A stretch of DNA of 64,000 bases, taken from the NCBI GenBank assembly GCA_003640385.1, contig RCAB01000055.1:153043-217042 (forward strand), in the 5' to 3' direction. Below, piece by piece: positions 1 to 13,905 of this stretch. This DNA is from Setaria digitata (lineage: Eukaryota > Nematoda > Chromadorea > Rhabditida > Setariidae). How positions within the stretch are numbered: position 1 is the stretch's first letter; each line of letters opens with the position of its first letter. Under the pieces are notes generated by a model that did no database searches, was not told the DNA's origin, and saw only the letters and a program-made list of their open reading frames with translations. The position numbers were made by a program, and so were the translations under genes.

Positions 1-1445
1 GATAATATCTGTTTGCATTTTGTTCATTCAATAAAAGGTATAGTAATATTTTCATTCCTTTTCAATTCAATTCATTTAGCATTGTAAAATTTTTTGAATC
101 ATTTTACTTGCAATATTGAATTTCATTTAAATTCATTTCCTTCACTCTCTCACTTCCCACAAAAGTAATCGAAACTTATTTGAAATTTCATTCCTCAACA
201 AAAAAAAAGTGCATAATTTGAATATGTGCTTGAAGCAGGTATATTTAAAGCGTTGAGCAGAGAATTGTGAATATATGTGCCACGTTTGTCTTTTTTTTTT
301 TAAATAGTTTCTTCAAGTTTTTTGTAAAAACAAATATAGCGATTAAAAAGTACAGAAAGTGAAGAGGTCAAATAAGAAACACAAATCTTATCGAAATTAA
401 AACGAACATGAAAAAAAACACTTTATTATATTACTCATTCTTCAATTGTTTGCCATGTTGCGGACTTCTTCTTCAATTTCATTCTTACTATTTCCTAATT
501 TCATTCGCCGATATTTTTACAAATTCCAAATTTTTCTTTTTATTGAACACTAATTTGAAAAGTTGTCTTTTTGTTTAAATGATTAAAATGTGAAATTTAA
601 ACTCATTACAAAAGATATTTTCGATAGAAGAAATCATTTTACTGGCGAAATTATCACCTTTTTTTCTGGGTTAATGTCCATCACTTAAAATGATCGCTTG
701 ATGAAAGTGAGAAAGATACCAATTAAAAATTTAATTTTTTAGATTTAAAAATTGAATTATATGAAATAACATTAGCAAGAGGATTTCATATCATAACAGA
801 AAGAAGATATATGTTTGAAGTAAAGAAAAACATTTCATTTCATCAAACAAATGAGTCATTTGTTGAAGAAAAGCATTTCTGAGCTTAACAATCAAATATT
901 TTTATCAGTCAAATTTGAAAGTAGGCTTTTTTTGATCCTCACAATTGCAAACTATCTGTGTGATGTAGAGGGATGTTTTAAAAAGTAAATCATTTATTAT
1001 TGAGTTGGGCAGGTTACTGCAATTAATTAAGACTTTATAAAAATCTTTAGAAATTGTTTGAAAATTTGCAACTTGCTAAAACAACTACTAGCCTTGGAAT
1101 AAATCAATAATTAGTTATTGCACCTATCGAATTCAAACTAACAATATTTCATACAAAAAAAAAAAAATGTCGCAAACATATTGATCAATTCTATATATCG
1201 AAGAAAAATAATGAAAGAGCTATAAAATAATGTGAATTTTATTTTCAATACACATAAATGCTTGAATATGTTACATTAAAATCACGTAAAAATATTAGAG
1301 GGCAGTACAATAAATGACAAAAATATGTAAAATAATAAATTAATTCATTAAGTACTAAATATTTTTACGGAGTTAGTGTTTTGATGAAGTAATTAATCTT
1401 CACAAGTAGTAATATTATTATCTTCTACGTATATCTGCATGTTGC
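1..1445. other. Downstream flank of lev-10, no gene seen
   Basis: AT-rich sequence with no splice-bounded frame, RNA gene or repeat array that I can support. Confidence 0.4.
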
Positions 1446-1451
1446 TTTATT
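1446..1451 (-). terminator. Polyadenylation signal (AATAAA) of the lev-10-like gene
   Basis: TTTATT on the plus strand gives AATAAA on the minus strand, about 90 nt after the predicted lev-10 stop at 1539. It supports 1716-1539 as the terminal exon. Confidence 0.5.
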
Positions 1452-1538
1452 CATTTAAAATATTTTGAAAAAAGAGAGATTTTCTTTCAGGTACAACTTC
1501 ACTTTTCAAATTTTGAATCAAAAAGAATCAAGAAAAAG

Positions 1539-4500
1539 TTATCCGTAAAAAATACTATTATCAACATGAGCCCTTAGGGAATGTATAAATGAGGGGTTAT
1601 TCTTGTTCGTCTCACCGTTTGGCTTTTCATTACGTTGCTCCGTTACGGATGACGGAATGATATCTGTGGTAACGTTATGATGCGTCAAACGTGATGCTGC
1701 AGGTGCCGGTAATAAACTGAAATAATTATAAAAGAGGTACCGGCTAAATTACATCTGAATGAGATTAGTATTGAGTTTTTAAAAAATGTAGAAAACTCAC
1801 TGCGGATCAGCTTTCGTGATTTGCCTCGGATTCCGGAAAGGCTTACGTTGATGTATTCTTACAGGATTCACATGACTGTTACGCTTTTTCTTCCTCTTTT
1901 CGAGTTTTTTCTTCAGCATATAGCCAAAGAGACCGGAAATGAGCAATAAGAGGCAACCGGAAAATATTCCCGCAAAAAGCATTGTTCGTACGTCAGCTGC
2001 ATTCTCCAATTTATTACCTGACGAATATAAAAAAGAAAAATATTAATTTCCACTTTTCAGTCCTAAATATCAAAAATAAAAATAAAAGGGTAGAAAATAA
2101 AAATTGGAATTTGTATTCATTTGGACGTTTACAAAAAAATCTCATTTTTTTCAATTTATCTAACTAAACTTATAAAAAAAAAAAAAAAACTAATAACGCA
2201 ATTAAAATTTTTAAACTAATTAAATAATTAAAACATTATGATATGCTTTTAAATTTTTAGGAAAAATAAGCACTTCATCAATGATCATATAAATTCTTAG
2301 TGACAATCGTCAACTTTTATTTACACTTCGGATAGTTGAATAGAAATTAAAATTGTCATATTTACTTCCTTCTCTCGTTCACTGTCCCTCTCTATCTCCC
2401 TTCCTTTTCCCATTCATATTTACTCTCCTCTATTGTGTACTGTCCCTCGCTCTCCCTCCCTCTCTCTCTCTCTCCCTTCCTCTCTCTCTCCCTCATATTC
2501 TTTATAAACTTTTCAATATTGGCTGGAAATGGACAAAATATTGTTAGAATTCTATGCATAGGATGTTTATATGCTCAGTAAAATTGATTTCATTCATACA
2601 TGTAAACATGAATGAATGAATGTAATTGTAAAATAAAAACATAGTAAAATTTGTGAAAATTTGAATTTAAATATAAATGTTCGAATGATTGTTGCCCATA
2701 TGGTGCTGTAGAATTGCTCCATGTTGCACGGTTTTGATAATAGACTTAAATTTGAAAATAGAGATTAACTTGAATAAATAATCCCTCATAAAATTGTTAA
2801 TCTAGGCTGTAGTGATGAAATCTCAGATAAGCTTATTAGTTTGGGTAATTTTGATATAATACGCAAATTGTGAGTAAACTTATTAATTCAGATAATTTTG
2901 ATATTGCATACAAAGTATTCGTTATAAATGAAGCATACTAATAATGATCAGTTGTGGTTCATAATTTTGAGTAAAATAAATGTTACTAGGTAATTCTCTG
3001 ATTAAATTGATTAAAATTTTTAATAATATAATATTTAGATGCGACAGAAACTGGAAAGTAAATAAGTGTTAAAATGTTTAAAACTATCTAAGTGGTAAAT
3101 TTAAAACAGTTACTGCAACTAAATTATGACGAAATATAATTAATTAGCACAATTTTAAATTAATTATTTCTAGAAAGCTTACAGTTTGCTTCATCCGTAT
3201 CATCATGTAAACCGCAGTTTTCATCACCGTTACATTTCAGACGAGCATCAATACATAATTTAGTATAGGTACAAAGATGCATCGATGGTTGAACACATTC
3301 GTTGTCTTCTGAAATTAAATTTTTGGCAGAAAAAAAAAAAAAGATATTTAATTAAATATTTTCAACTCAACTCAAATTAAATTATATTATTGAGAAGAGA
3401 AAAAGAAAATGCTTGCATGTTTAATAATGAACGAAACATCCGGTTTTCTGTCTCGAGCAAAGCATATAATACCAAAAAGAAAAAAAAAATTATACAGATT
3501 CATTTAGAAATATTTTATTCATTACAAAATATAACAAGACAAAAGCAAAAGTTCTCTGTCATCTAATCAGTGCCGGATAAATTGAAGAGTGGAATGAGAA
3601 AATTAGGATTATTAAGAAATTTTAACATGTTCGTTTTTTTTATTCAACTGCTTTCTTTAGAAATTTTTAATTTTTTTTTTTTTTAAATTTAAAGGATTCG
3701 CACTTACCGGATGTCTTCCTAACTTCGGTCCAAGTAAAATTAAAACCTTTCAAACCGTTCACTTTATCAGGTGATGTGAAAAATCTGAAAGATGATGTTA
3801 TTAATGAGCAGAATTGATAATCACTCCGCAAAATAAAAAAGAACTTCATTTAACATACTCATTTTCTTATCAGTGTGAATTATTTATTCCTCCTATGGAC
3901 TGACTTAGATTTTTGCTGCTAAAATTTGCATGAAATTAAATCTTAGAAAAAAAAAAGAACTAAAAAAAATGGTTATTGCTAGTTCCAACAATTAATGCAT
4001 AAATTGCAGAAAAATACCTTATCCGGACAGTGTTATTTTTAGAAACAATAGGTTGAACGACACTTTCATCGGTGCCACAAATTTCCTGCACTGTTGGAGC
4101 GGCTCTAGTACCACATTCCGCATCTACGCGAATTACCGCATTCTGGCAATTGACTGATTCCGCTGTCATCGAGCCTTCGATTTCCATTTTTACAAGATGA
4201 AGCAACACCTTCAATTCGAGATCAATTCTCTATTTTTCATTAACAATTCCAAATTACTAATTTCTTTCTTGCAATTAAATTTCATTAGAAGTTTACGTTC
4301 TTATTCGACTTAAATTTATTCTCTTTTATTCTAAATTTCAGATTCAAGTTTTGCATAATCTTGATAATACCTGATGATCTGGACGTACAGTAATTTCCCA
4401 ATCACAAATCAAATCTTTATTGTATTTGATCGGATAGCCGGGTGATACAATCCAACCGCTAACCATTTCATCAGTTCGAACTATTCGTTGGCCACAGTGT

Positions 4501-7500
4501 CGTGGTAGTGCTAGAATTTAAAATATTTATTACGGATTTACTTTTGCTAACTCTATAGATTGATGAGGAAATTTATAAATTATTAGCAAGAAATTCTCTA
4601 ATTTATAATATATTTTCAAAACCAAGCATTTTTTCACTAATTGAATGTGAAGAAAGTTTAACTAATTTAAAAGAAGGAAAAATAAATTAATACAACAATA
4701 GCATGACTAATTGAAACTATGGAATCATATACGGTTTGCTCGCAAAAATGCTTCGTAACTGACGTTTTGTTGGAATTTCTTCGGCGAATGCCTTACGAAT
4801 TTGATAGATTGCTTTGAAACCATTTCCGGTACCTTCATGATCAGATCGAAAGAAAACCCGAAGTTCATGGGAACCAAATGTAGTTACCGTTGGCCCCGGA
4901 AATGTATTTGCACAATAACGAGCTGTAAATTTAAAAGTAAATCAAAAATTTAGGGCTTTTTTTTTCTCAAAGTCTCAAAATAAAATGAGAAATTTGTTAA
5001 AAAAAGCAATTTAACCTGTGGAAAAAGCAATTTCGCAGAAAAAAAAATATAATTTAAATGCCTCACCTTGAAGCTGTAAAATTTCTCTTCCATTTTTAAC
5101 GAAAACATCTGATATTTCGAGAAAATCTGTACATCTAGAATAATAAATTACAAATTCTATTTATTTCCATGATGCATTTACACAAAATGAAAAAAAAGAC
5201 AAAACATCCACCTGATATAATTAATTAGTATTTTTATTAATGAATATTTGTGCTGAATTAATAAATGATTTTATTGGTTATATCAATCGAGAGTAAAGCC
5301 GAGAGTTGAGAGACTGCAGAAACTGATTTGGTAATTTTACTGAATTAGTTTCCTGACAGGATGGATGCCAAATTGCTTTACCGGCGAGAGACAACTGGAA
5401 CTAAAATTGCCTTCTTCCGGTACAACAACTTTATTGTTATTTACGCATGGATGAATAGGATAAGCGAGGCAATGCTTAAGTCTAAATTATAATTTAATTT
5501 TCTTCCGGATACTTACAATGTAAACATTCATTTATTTTTAGTTCTAAAATGACATTAAAAGTTACTTGTCAATTAAGCTATTAAGCTGTCAGTTAAACTC
5601 CAAGAGTTATTTACCTAAAAACTTCCGATGCTTTTTTTTTTTTTTTTTAAATAAATATTACCACTGCTAAAATTCTGGAAAAAAAATTAAAAATAAAAAC
5701 CTTGTTTCTGCTGATGATTTCTCATCGACATAAAGAGCGAATTGCTCAAAATAAACTTGAATTTGTTCATCAGATTTTGCTTTGATAATATAGGTGCAAT
5801 TGGTATCTAACGGATACTGCAAATGATTTTTTCAGTTTTTTTAAAATAAAATTATTGAAATGAAGAAATCTTCCAAAATTTTGGTGAGTTAGTTATTAAA
5901 ATAAAATAGCAAAAAAAAAAAAAACACTAATTATTGGATTACATTTGCCGGGTATCGTGGACTATTAAACCATCCTCGAGGTTTGGTAAATTGAAACATA
6001 CACTGATTGGAATCGCCGATCGGTTGACCCGGGATACCAAAATCTACAATTTCAAAATAAATGTTGTTTCAGTACTCTAACAATTGCAATCTCATTTTTA
6101 CATTTTTAAAATTGATCATCCTTAAAAGCTTTGAATTAAATTAAAAATAATTTTCTTAAGATATCTTGAAATTTTTGCGACTGATTCTTTCTTGATAAAG
6201 CGCTGACGAGAAAATCTGAAATGCCACCACTTGATACCTGTTTTAAATTGAATCTTGGCTCGAAATCCCAGCGGCTCCTGTCCATCACCATCAGAAGTTC
6301 TCTCGTTAGAACTAAAGACCAAGACCATTCGAGGTCCATTACTAATATAAGGACCTAGTGCAGGCGAATCTTAAATTATTAATTTTTTTGCAAAAAAAAA
6401 GTTTTGTAGTTAATTATAAAGATTTGCAAAATTAAAATTAAAAATTTATAAAAAAATCTTCCATTTACCCACCTAACACTACATTCAATTAATCCAAATT
6501 AAAGTTTAAATAACGCTAAATTTATCAAATGAACTTTAGTTTATATCAAATTATAAATTATCAAGAGCATAACTCACTGTCAAAATACCGCTAAGAATAA
6601 AAATTACTTTTATTTTTATTAAATCTGAAATTCAACATTCCAACTTTTTCTTTACATTTGAATTTTGAATTAAATTAATCGACTAGTAATTGAAATTGAA
6701 CAAACCATCTTTTAAGCGATCGCATAGCATGGCATCATAATTACTTTCTTCACTAGATGATAAAACACTTTTAATGCTTGCTGGTAGCATAGCAATGCCT
6801 ACGTATGATGTCGCACACAATTCATCATCGTAATCAGTTGAGAAATGCTTTGTTTGAACTGAATTTGAACTAAAAAAAAAAAATGAAAAAATTCGAAATT
6901 TATTAGTGTTTTCAAAAAATTTCAAAAAAATTGAATAAAAATTCAGAACTGAAGTAATTTTTCTCTCAATCAAATTTTTTGAGATATTTTTTTTTTTTTT
7001 TTTCAAATAACAGTCTTTTCAATCAAAGGAGATTTTTTGTTTCGATACATACTCTGTAAAAGCTTATGTAAATTTCTGAAAATAAAAAAAAAATTTTAAA
7101 AACACAGTCCACTTTTAAAAAATAAAGTTTAACTTCGTTAAAAAATACAAAAAGAAGTGAGTTACTTATTTATCGTTGTTAATTAACATTTAAATTTTTA
7201 GATTTTCACCCACTATAAATAATAACTGACCTGTCAATAGTTTCAGTAAGAACTGCGAATTTTTCGAATATAAGTATTACTTCTTCGAGATTTTGCTCAC
7301 CTTGCAAGCCATCAATAATGAATGTACATGTAGTATTGGCTGGATACATTAAAGGATACTAAAAATTGCAACACATAAATTTCAATTATATAAATCTGAA
7401 ATTAAAAAATTTATCCAAGTCTTTAATTGACCATTCATTTTTAACCTTTAGTTGAAATCCACTTTGTCATTCATTAAAGATACATTTTATATTGCTTATT

Positions 7501-10500
7501 TCAGCATTAAAGAAAAAAATAAAATATAATTACAAGTTAATAACATGTAATTTAAATTCACAAATTGAAATGGGCAAGTAATGAAAGCATGCCTTGGGGG
7601 AATGTATGTAATGTGTCGTTTCTCTATTACTTCTTACAAGTAAATCGCATTCGGAACCACGTAAATGTGTTATTCCTAATTGATTACCCATTAATTTTAA
7701 TACATCCACATAACGACTTGAGAATTCGTAATCTAATGAATATCTATAAAAAAGAAAAGTAAATAAGTAACAAAAACAATAGCCACTGCAACAGGTAAAC
7801 AAAGAGCAATTTGGATATTTAAAATAGTATAGAGCGAAGTTGAAATGAATGAATAAATAAATATATATTGTATAAAGAAACATAAAATTAAATCAAAGGA
7901 TAAATCAATAATATGTAAATAATTGTGCATAAATATATAAAATAAATAATGTAATATAATCAATAAACAAATGAAAGGATAAACTGGATAAATAATAAAA
8001 ATAGATGAACAAATAATTAATAAATTAATAAGTAAATGGGGTTGATAAGGAACGAAATAAACAAATGAATAGAGAAACAAAAAAAGAATGTGAAATTGAA
8101 GAAAAATGAATTAATAAATGAAAAATAAGAAACTTTACCCGCGTGGATCAGCTTTTGCTGGGCTTGTTGTGTTAAATTCAATAAATGTACTTGGCCCAAA
8201 AGAATAAATAACCATACGTTGTTGTAAACCACAAAGTTTTCGAATGATTGGATGTTTATTAGTTGGTCCATCGTAAATTGTAAATGAATCGTATGGACAG
8301 CTTAAAGAAAGTTTCTTTTTTTCAAATAAATAATATATCATATTATTGTCATATCATTGTTAATTGTTTTTAAATATTGGAACGAAAAAAAAAAAAGAGA
8401 GAAAAGAAGGAATTATCTTACTGTTCGCCACCAAAATAAATATCAAAATCACGAAAAAGTAGACGAATACGCTGACCCGTTTTACCATTGAGCAAATAAG
8501 TACAACGAAAATTCTGAAATTAAATAAGATAAAAATTTCTGATATATACAGCTTTAAATTTTTCACAAAACTGATTTTTGAAATCAAAATATTTTACCCA
8601 AATATTTAAATTGTAAATAAAAAAAAGGAAAAAGAAAAGAAAAACAGCATCATCAATTAACCAAATTAAATTACTGCAACTCAGAGGCATTTCAAATCAC
8701 ACTAATATTTCATTTTGAAATATTTTATTTTGTTTTTTAAGTAAATAACAAAATTTTTTCTGACGTTTAAAGCAATATTAAAGTTACACGTATTTTAACT
8801 TTCGGTTTTTAAAATAACTGATAACTTTATGTTTTTTTTTTATGAACTTAATTAAAACCGTTTATGTCTGCCACTTCAAATGATTTATTTTTCCATAAAA
8901 TTTTTTCATAATTAACAGATAATTTATAATTTGAAAAAATATTTCAGCCGCTGATTGTTTGCAGTTTTCGCCAGTTTAGTTTGGAAGGCTAAAGGTTAAA
9001 ACTTTACTTTTGGATATGTTCCTGGATAAGTGGGTGAAAAAATCGATCCACGTTTCCTGAAATACAAAGAAAAATATTATCCAGTTAATTTCTATCTTTA
9101 TTTTCACAAATTTATTTAATTTTAAAGAATGCTTTGTTTTCCATTAGCAAGAAAAATTTTACTTCCGTTCATTAAAATTTTACTTTTTTATAACTTAAAA
9201 AAATACGCTGCCTTGTACGTTTATTCTAAGGATCATTTGCACGAACTAATGCACTAATTTAATAAGATGAATTTTAAAAAATCAAATTTTATCGAATTTC
9301 CGAAAGCGCTATTATTCAAAATGAAATATACATAATTTAAAAAAAAATCAGAAATGAAATTACTTACCTAATCTTTGAATCAATTACAAAATCACATTTG
9401 CCTGGTGGTACCTTTTCACCCACTTGATAAGGTGCTAAAATATAAATTTAAATTTCCAAAATATGGAAAATGAAAAAATTAACAAATTTCATTCTTGAGA
9501 AAAAAAAACAAATTTTATTGGAAAAAATTTTTTTTCTAAATTTAAATTTGACACAATTGCAGAATGTGTTTTGATGAAGATCATTTGCTCACCATCGCTA
9601 TGCTAAGTTATTTTAATCTTATTCCAAAGAGAGATGATTGTTGTGCTGATGCATGTCATATTTTGGATTTTCGATTTAATCTCTGACAAATAAATAACTT
9701 GAAGAAAGTAATTTATGAAAGAATCCTCAAGGCTTGTTAAGAAGTGAACTTCATTTTACAATAAGACTAGTGAAGGCCAAATAATTATATGTGCATATAA
9801 CTCAATTGAAGTCGAACATAGAAGCTGTATTCCGCATTTTTAAATTTTTTCTTTGCTCGAATATTTTAATCATTTATCAGTTTGAAAGATTTTCAGTGTT
9901 AATTCCTTTTTGGTTTAAAATATTTCTAATTTTAGCAATTCATCAGTTTAAATTGTTTCTGAGTGTAAGTTATTTATCAGTTTGGAATATTTTTTTCTTT
10001 CATTGTTAGTCATTTATCAATTTGGAATATATTATCGTTTGTAATCACACATCATTTTGAAGGATTTCTGCTTTTAATCACTTTCAAATTTTTCAATAAT
10101 ATTGCTGAATATATTTTTCAATGATTAAGATATATTCAAATTTGAAATTAAAAAAATCTTACCATCAGATATAAAAGCATAACGACCTCGAAATTTCAAA
10201 CCACTCTGTCGACTAGTTGCAGCTCTTGAGTGAAATACTAATACTATGACACGGTTTAAACTAAAAATTGAAATTAAAATCTAATTCAAAAAAAGCAAAA
10301 ATTACTAGGGGCATATACGTGATAATGATATTTTGAAAAAGAAAATACAAACAACTGAAACAGAAATTAAAATTAATAATTTGCAAAAAAAAAAGAGTTA
10401 AAAATAAAAATAAAATAGAACTAAATTAGTTCGAGACAAAAATTTAAGCAACAACCAAACAGGTTGCTCATTTGAGCTTAATGATGGATGTGCGTTTATA

Positions 10501-13500
10501 AATTAACAAGAAAAAAAGCTTTTTTTCTTCTTTTCTGTAAACTGAAGAATGAAATTAAAAATGACCTTATTCTGACATACGGTGAAACACTACCGCAATA
10601 TCGGCCACCGAAAGAAGCAGAAAGTAAATCATCGTCAGCTGCTTCTAATTCAGAATAAATGTCAATATATTCCGTTTCACAACTGAACAGAATTAATCTC
10701 ATTTTAAAATCTAACATCTATTTTATTTAAAAAAAATTGCTTTTGCTTGATAATACGCAAAATTATGGAATTTTGTGATGATTTTCCAGAAATTAATTAA
10801 TCATCTCAGCATGCATGCCGTGCTCTCCTCTGCTTTATATGAAGAATTTTATCCATTACTCTTTTGAAGATAAAAATAATTTCTAATATATTAAATTTTT
10901 ATTGAAAATAAATGGAAAGTTTAACCAAAATTTGCGTGATTTGCTAATGCTCGAAATTTTTAAACTAAATAATTAATGACATTGCTTTTTCTTCTTTTGC
11001 AACAAAGAAATCAAAACAAAAGAAACAAAAGCGACATATATATTCGTATGTATAAACTTACTTGCCAGCTGTTCCGGCTAAAAGAAATTGATCGAAATTA
11101 AGTTTTACTCGCTGCCCTGGTGCCGCGACAAACGTGTATATACACTGCAATTAATTTTTTAATTTAAAAAGGAAAAAAGAAACTAATTTTATTCGGTGTT
11201 TTAATAATTCGTCTAATTTCAATAATAATAATGCCAATAAAAGTGATAATAATAACAATAACAATAATAATAATAATAACAATGATAATAAATAATACTA
11301 ATTATAATAATAATAACGACGATAATTCTATCAAAAGGTGTAATAAAACTAATGATGACAATTTTAATTCCATATATTCCAATACCTGATTTTGGCGATA
11401 TCAAAACGTGAAACATTTTTGAAATCTCATCAAAAACTGTTCTTACTTGCAAATTTTTTGGACCGTCCGATCGAGAGATTTGCTCTGAAACGGTGGCCGG
11501 AACTGGCAACATCGGTAATTGAAATTCACCTTCGGTAGTAGAAGAATCGAAGATATGATCACATTCTAAAGCTTACTTACCAGTCTACTACATTTTATCT
11601 TATTAATTTCATAATTTTATTGGTGGTAATGATAATGATGATGTTTCATTGTTACAGTTTAAATGATATAAAGTGCTCTTTTAGATAAAGTAAAATTTTA
11701 GTATTTAATAATTTGCCGTTTCCTAGCATTCTTAACTTTTCATCTCAGTATTAAATTAAGATTTTTATAAAAAATAATCTTAGCCATTAGCAAATAATAT
11801 AAATTTCATCGCATATTTATTTATTTATTTTTCCAAATTAATATTATAACTAAAAGATTGAGAAAAAAGTTAAAAAATTCAAAATTTCAATTGACTTAAA
11901 AAGCATGATACAAAATTTAAACTTACTCTTCATATGATAATACACCTTTGAGCCAGAAAATCATTATGAGAACAAGAAGGCATACAATAAAACAGGTAAA
12001 CAGTAAGGCAAAAATAATATCGCAGTCCAAACTTCGACAAAATGAGCAATCTTCTTTGATTTCATTTCTCTCCTCGTAATTAAGCATATTAATTCGAGCA
12101 TCAATTACACGCTCCAATGTACGCATTTGTGCCATTTTTTTTTTTTTGTTTTTCAAAAATAATTGAGAAAAATTTTCATTTTTTCCAAAAATTTTGCTTT
12201 TTTTTTCTTTCAAATGGATTTACTGAAATGAATATAATTATTTATTATTAGGAAATTGAAAAATTTGAACAATAACAAAATCACTTCTGATTAAATTTAG
12301 CCGATGGCTGCATGAATGAAAGGGTATTTTAAAATAATAATTTATTTTATGCAACAAATTCACATGATTGACGAATTAAAAGTTACATAAAGGAGAAAAG
12401 GGAAAAAAAGAAAATAGTCATAAAAAGAGCATATATTAATGATGAAAAAAGTGAATTTTTTTTCTTTCTACTATAAATTTTTCAATTTCATTTCTCTTAT
12501 TTTTTCCCGTTTTGAATTTTAATTCCATAAACAGATTTTAATGTGAAAGAAATTATATTTGAAATTTTCAAACAAGAATTTAAACATTCGATGGAAAAGG
12601 GCGAAAAATTTCTTCAAACAATGAGGAATATTCAACGACTGAATTATAAATTGGATGTATGGTTCAAAAAATCAAACAGGAAAGAGTAACTTTCTCATAA
12701 TTTAAATCTGTGGTTAAATTTAAAAATTGAAATTTGAGTTTTAAGTTTTTGTAAAATGCATATGTGACATAATTTCCATTTAATAGTGCTGCTGTTTAGC
12801 GGCTGAAATGATAAGTCAGCATTTAGAATAGTGATGATCCAATGAGAAACAATTATTCTTTTCTGGCAAATCAAAACTTGAAATTAAAAAAAAGGATTAA
12901 AGCTATGGCTATTCAAAAAAAAAAAAAAAAAAATCAAAAAAAAATTGTTGTTACAGGTGATTTCAAATGCGTTCGAAAACAAAAAAAAGCAAGGAAAGAA
13001 GAAAGAAAGCAGGGATCAAAAAGAAATTTTGTTCATTTAATTGATAAAAAATCACAATTATCACGATTTAACTTTTTTGGTACCTTTCATTATTCCTATT
13101 CATTTCATTTTAATTAGCACAAAATCTTTTCCACAACTTATCTGCTAGAAATATCCACTTGGCTCTAGATTATCCACCAAAATGCTTGGTATATATTCTG
13201 GATTTTATTAAATTATCAGCAACTAGAGGTTATATTTATTCGGAACTTTGTTAATTGTGCCAATATATCTATATTATTGTTTTTGGAAGTTGCTCAACCT
13301 TCTATTTATCGATGCAAATAAAATAAAATATATAACCAGTATCAAATTAAAAACAAAAAAATTCGGAAAAAATGTGATTTTTAACTTTTGACTAAAAACA
13401 TAGAAAGAGTAATTCTAATTAACTAATAACTCCTTATTAAACATTTATAATTTTATTGCAATCACAATTAATCATTATCAATCAATTATCACTTGCTATC

Positions 13501-13874
13501 TTATTAAGTTTTTAAGGTTTTCTCTTTTTCTTTTCATTCAAGAAAAGATAAGATCAATAATAAAAGCTAAATTTAAGAATAGTGATCAATCATGATTACA
13601 TTAAAATTACCAGTGTAGCAGTGATGTTAATTTATGAACGTAAATAATTAAATAATTTTGCGAACAACTGCTGCTGAGGTTAGGGATGGTAATGTTAGCA
13701 TAACTTCGTTCAAGTGAATTGTTTACATTTCCAATCATAAAATTTATTTTAGCTTTGCTTTTTTGAAATTAATTTGCATTACTGAAAATATCATTTAGCA
13801 ATTGACATTTCATATTTTTGAAATATATTTTTATGAAGTAACATTTTTCGAAATTTTTCTTCTCTTTTTCCACG

Positions 13875-13905
<31 letters not shown>

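Noticed and set aside
4741..4796. Longer lev-10 exon 18 (IRKAFAEEIPTKRQ...)
   Set aside because: Ending at ATTC|GTAAGG gives the right phase for exon 19 and a normal CUB end, whereas the later GTATAT donor gives the wrong phase.
11219..11446. Extension of lev-10 exon 2 past its donor as one long frame
   Set aside because: A GTAAGA donor at 11446 joins in frame to the next CUB exon at 11144, whereas the extension runs into a trinucleotide repeat.
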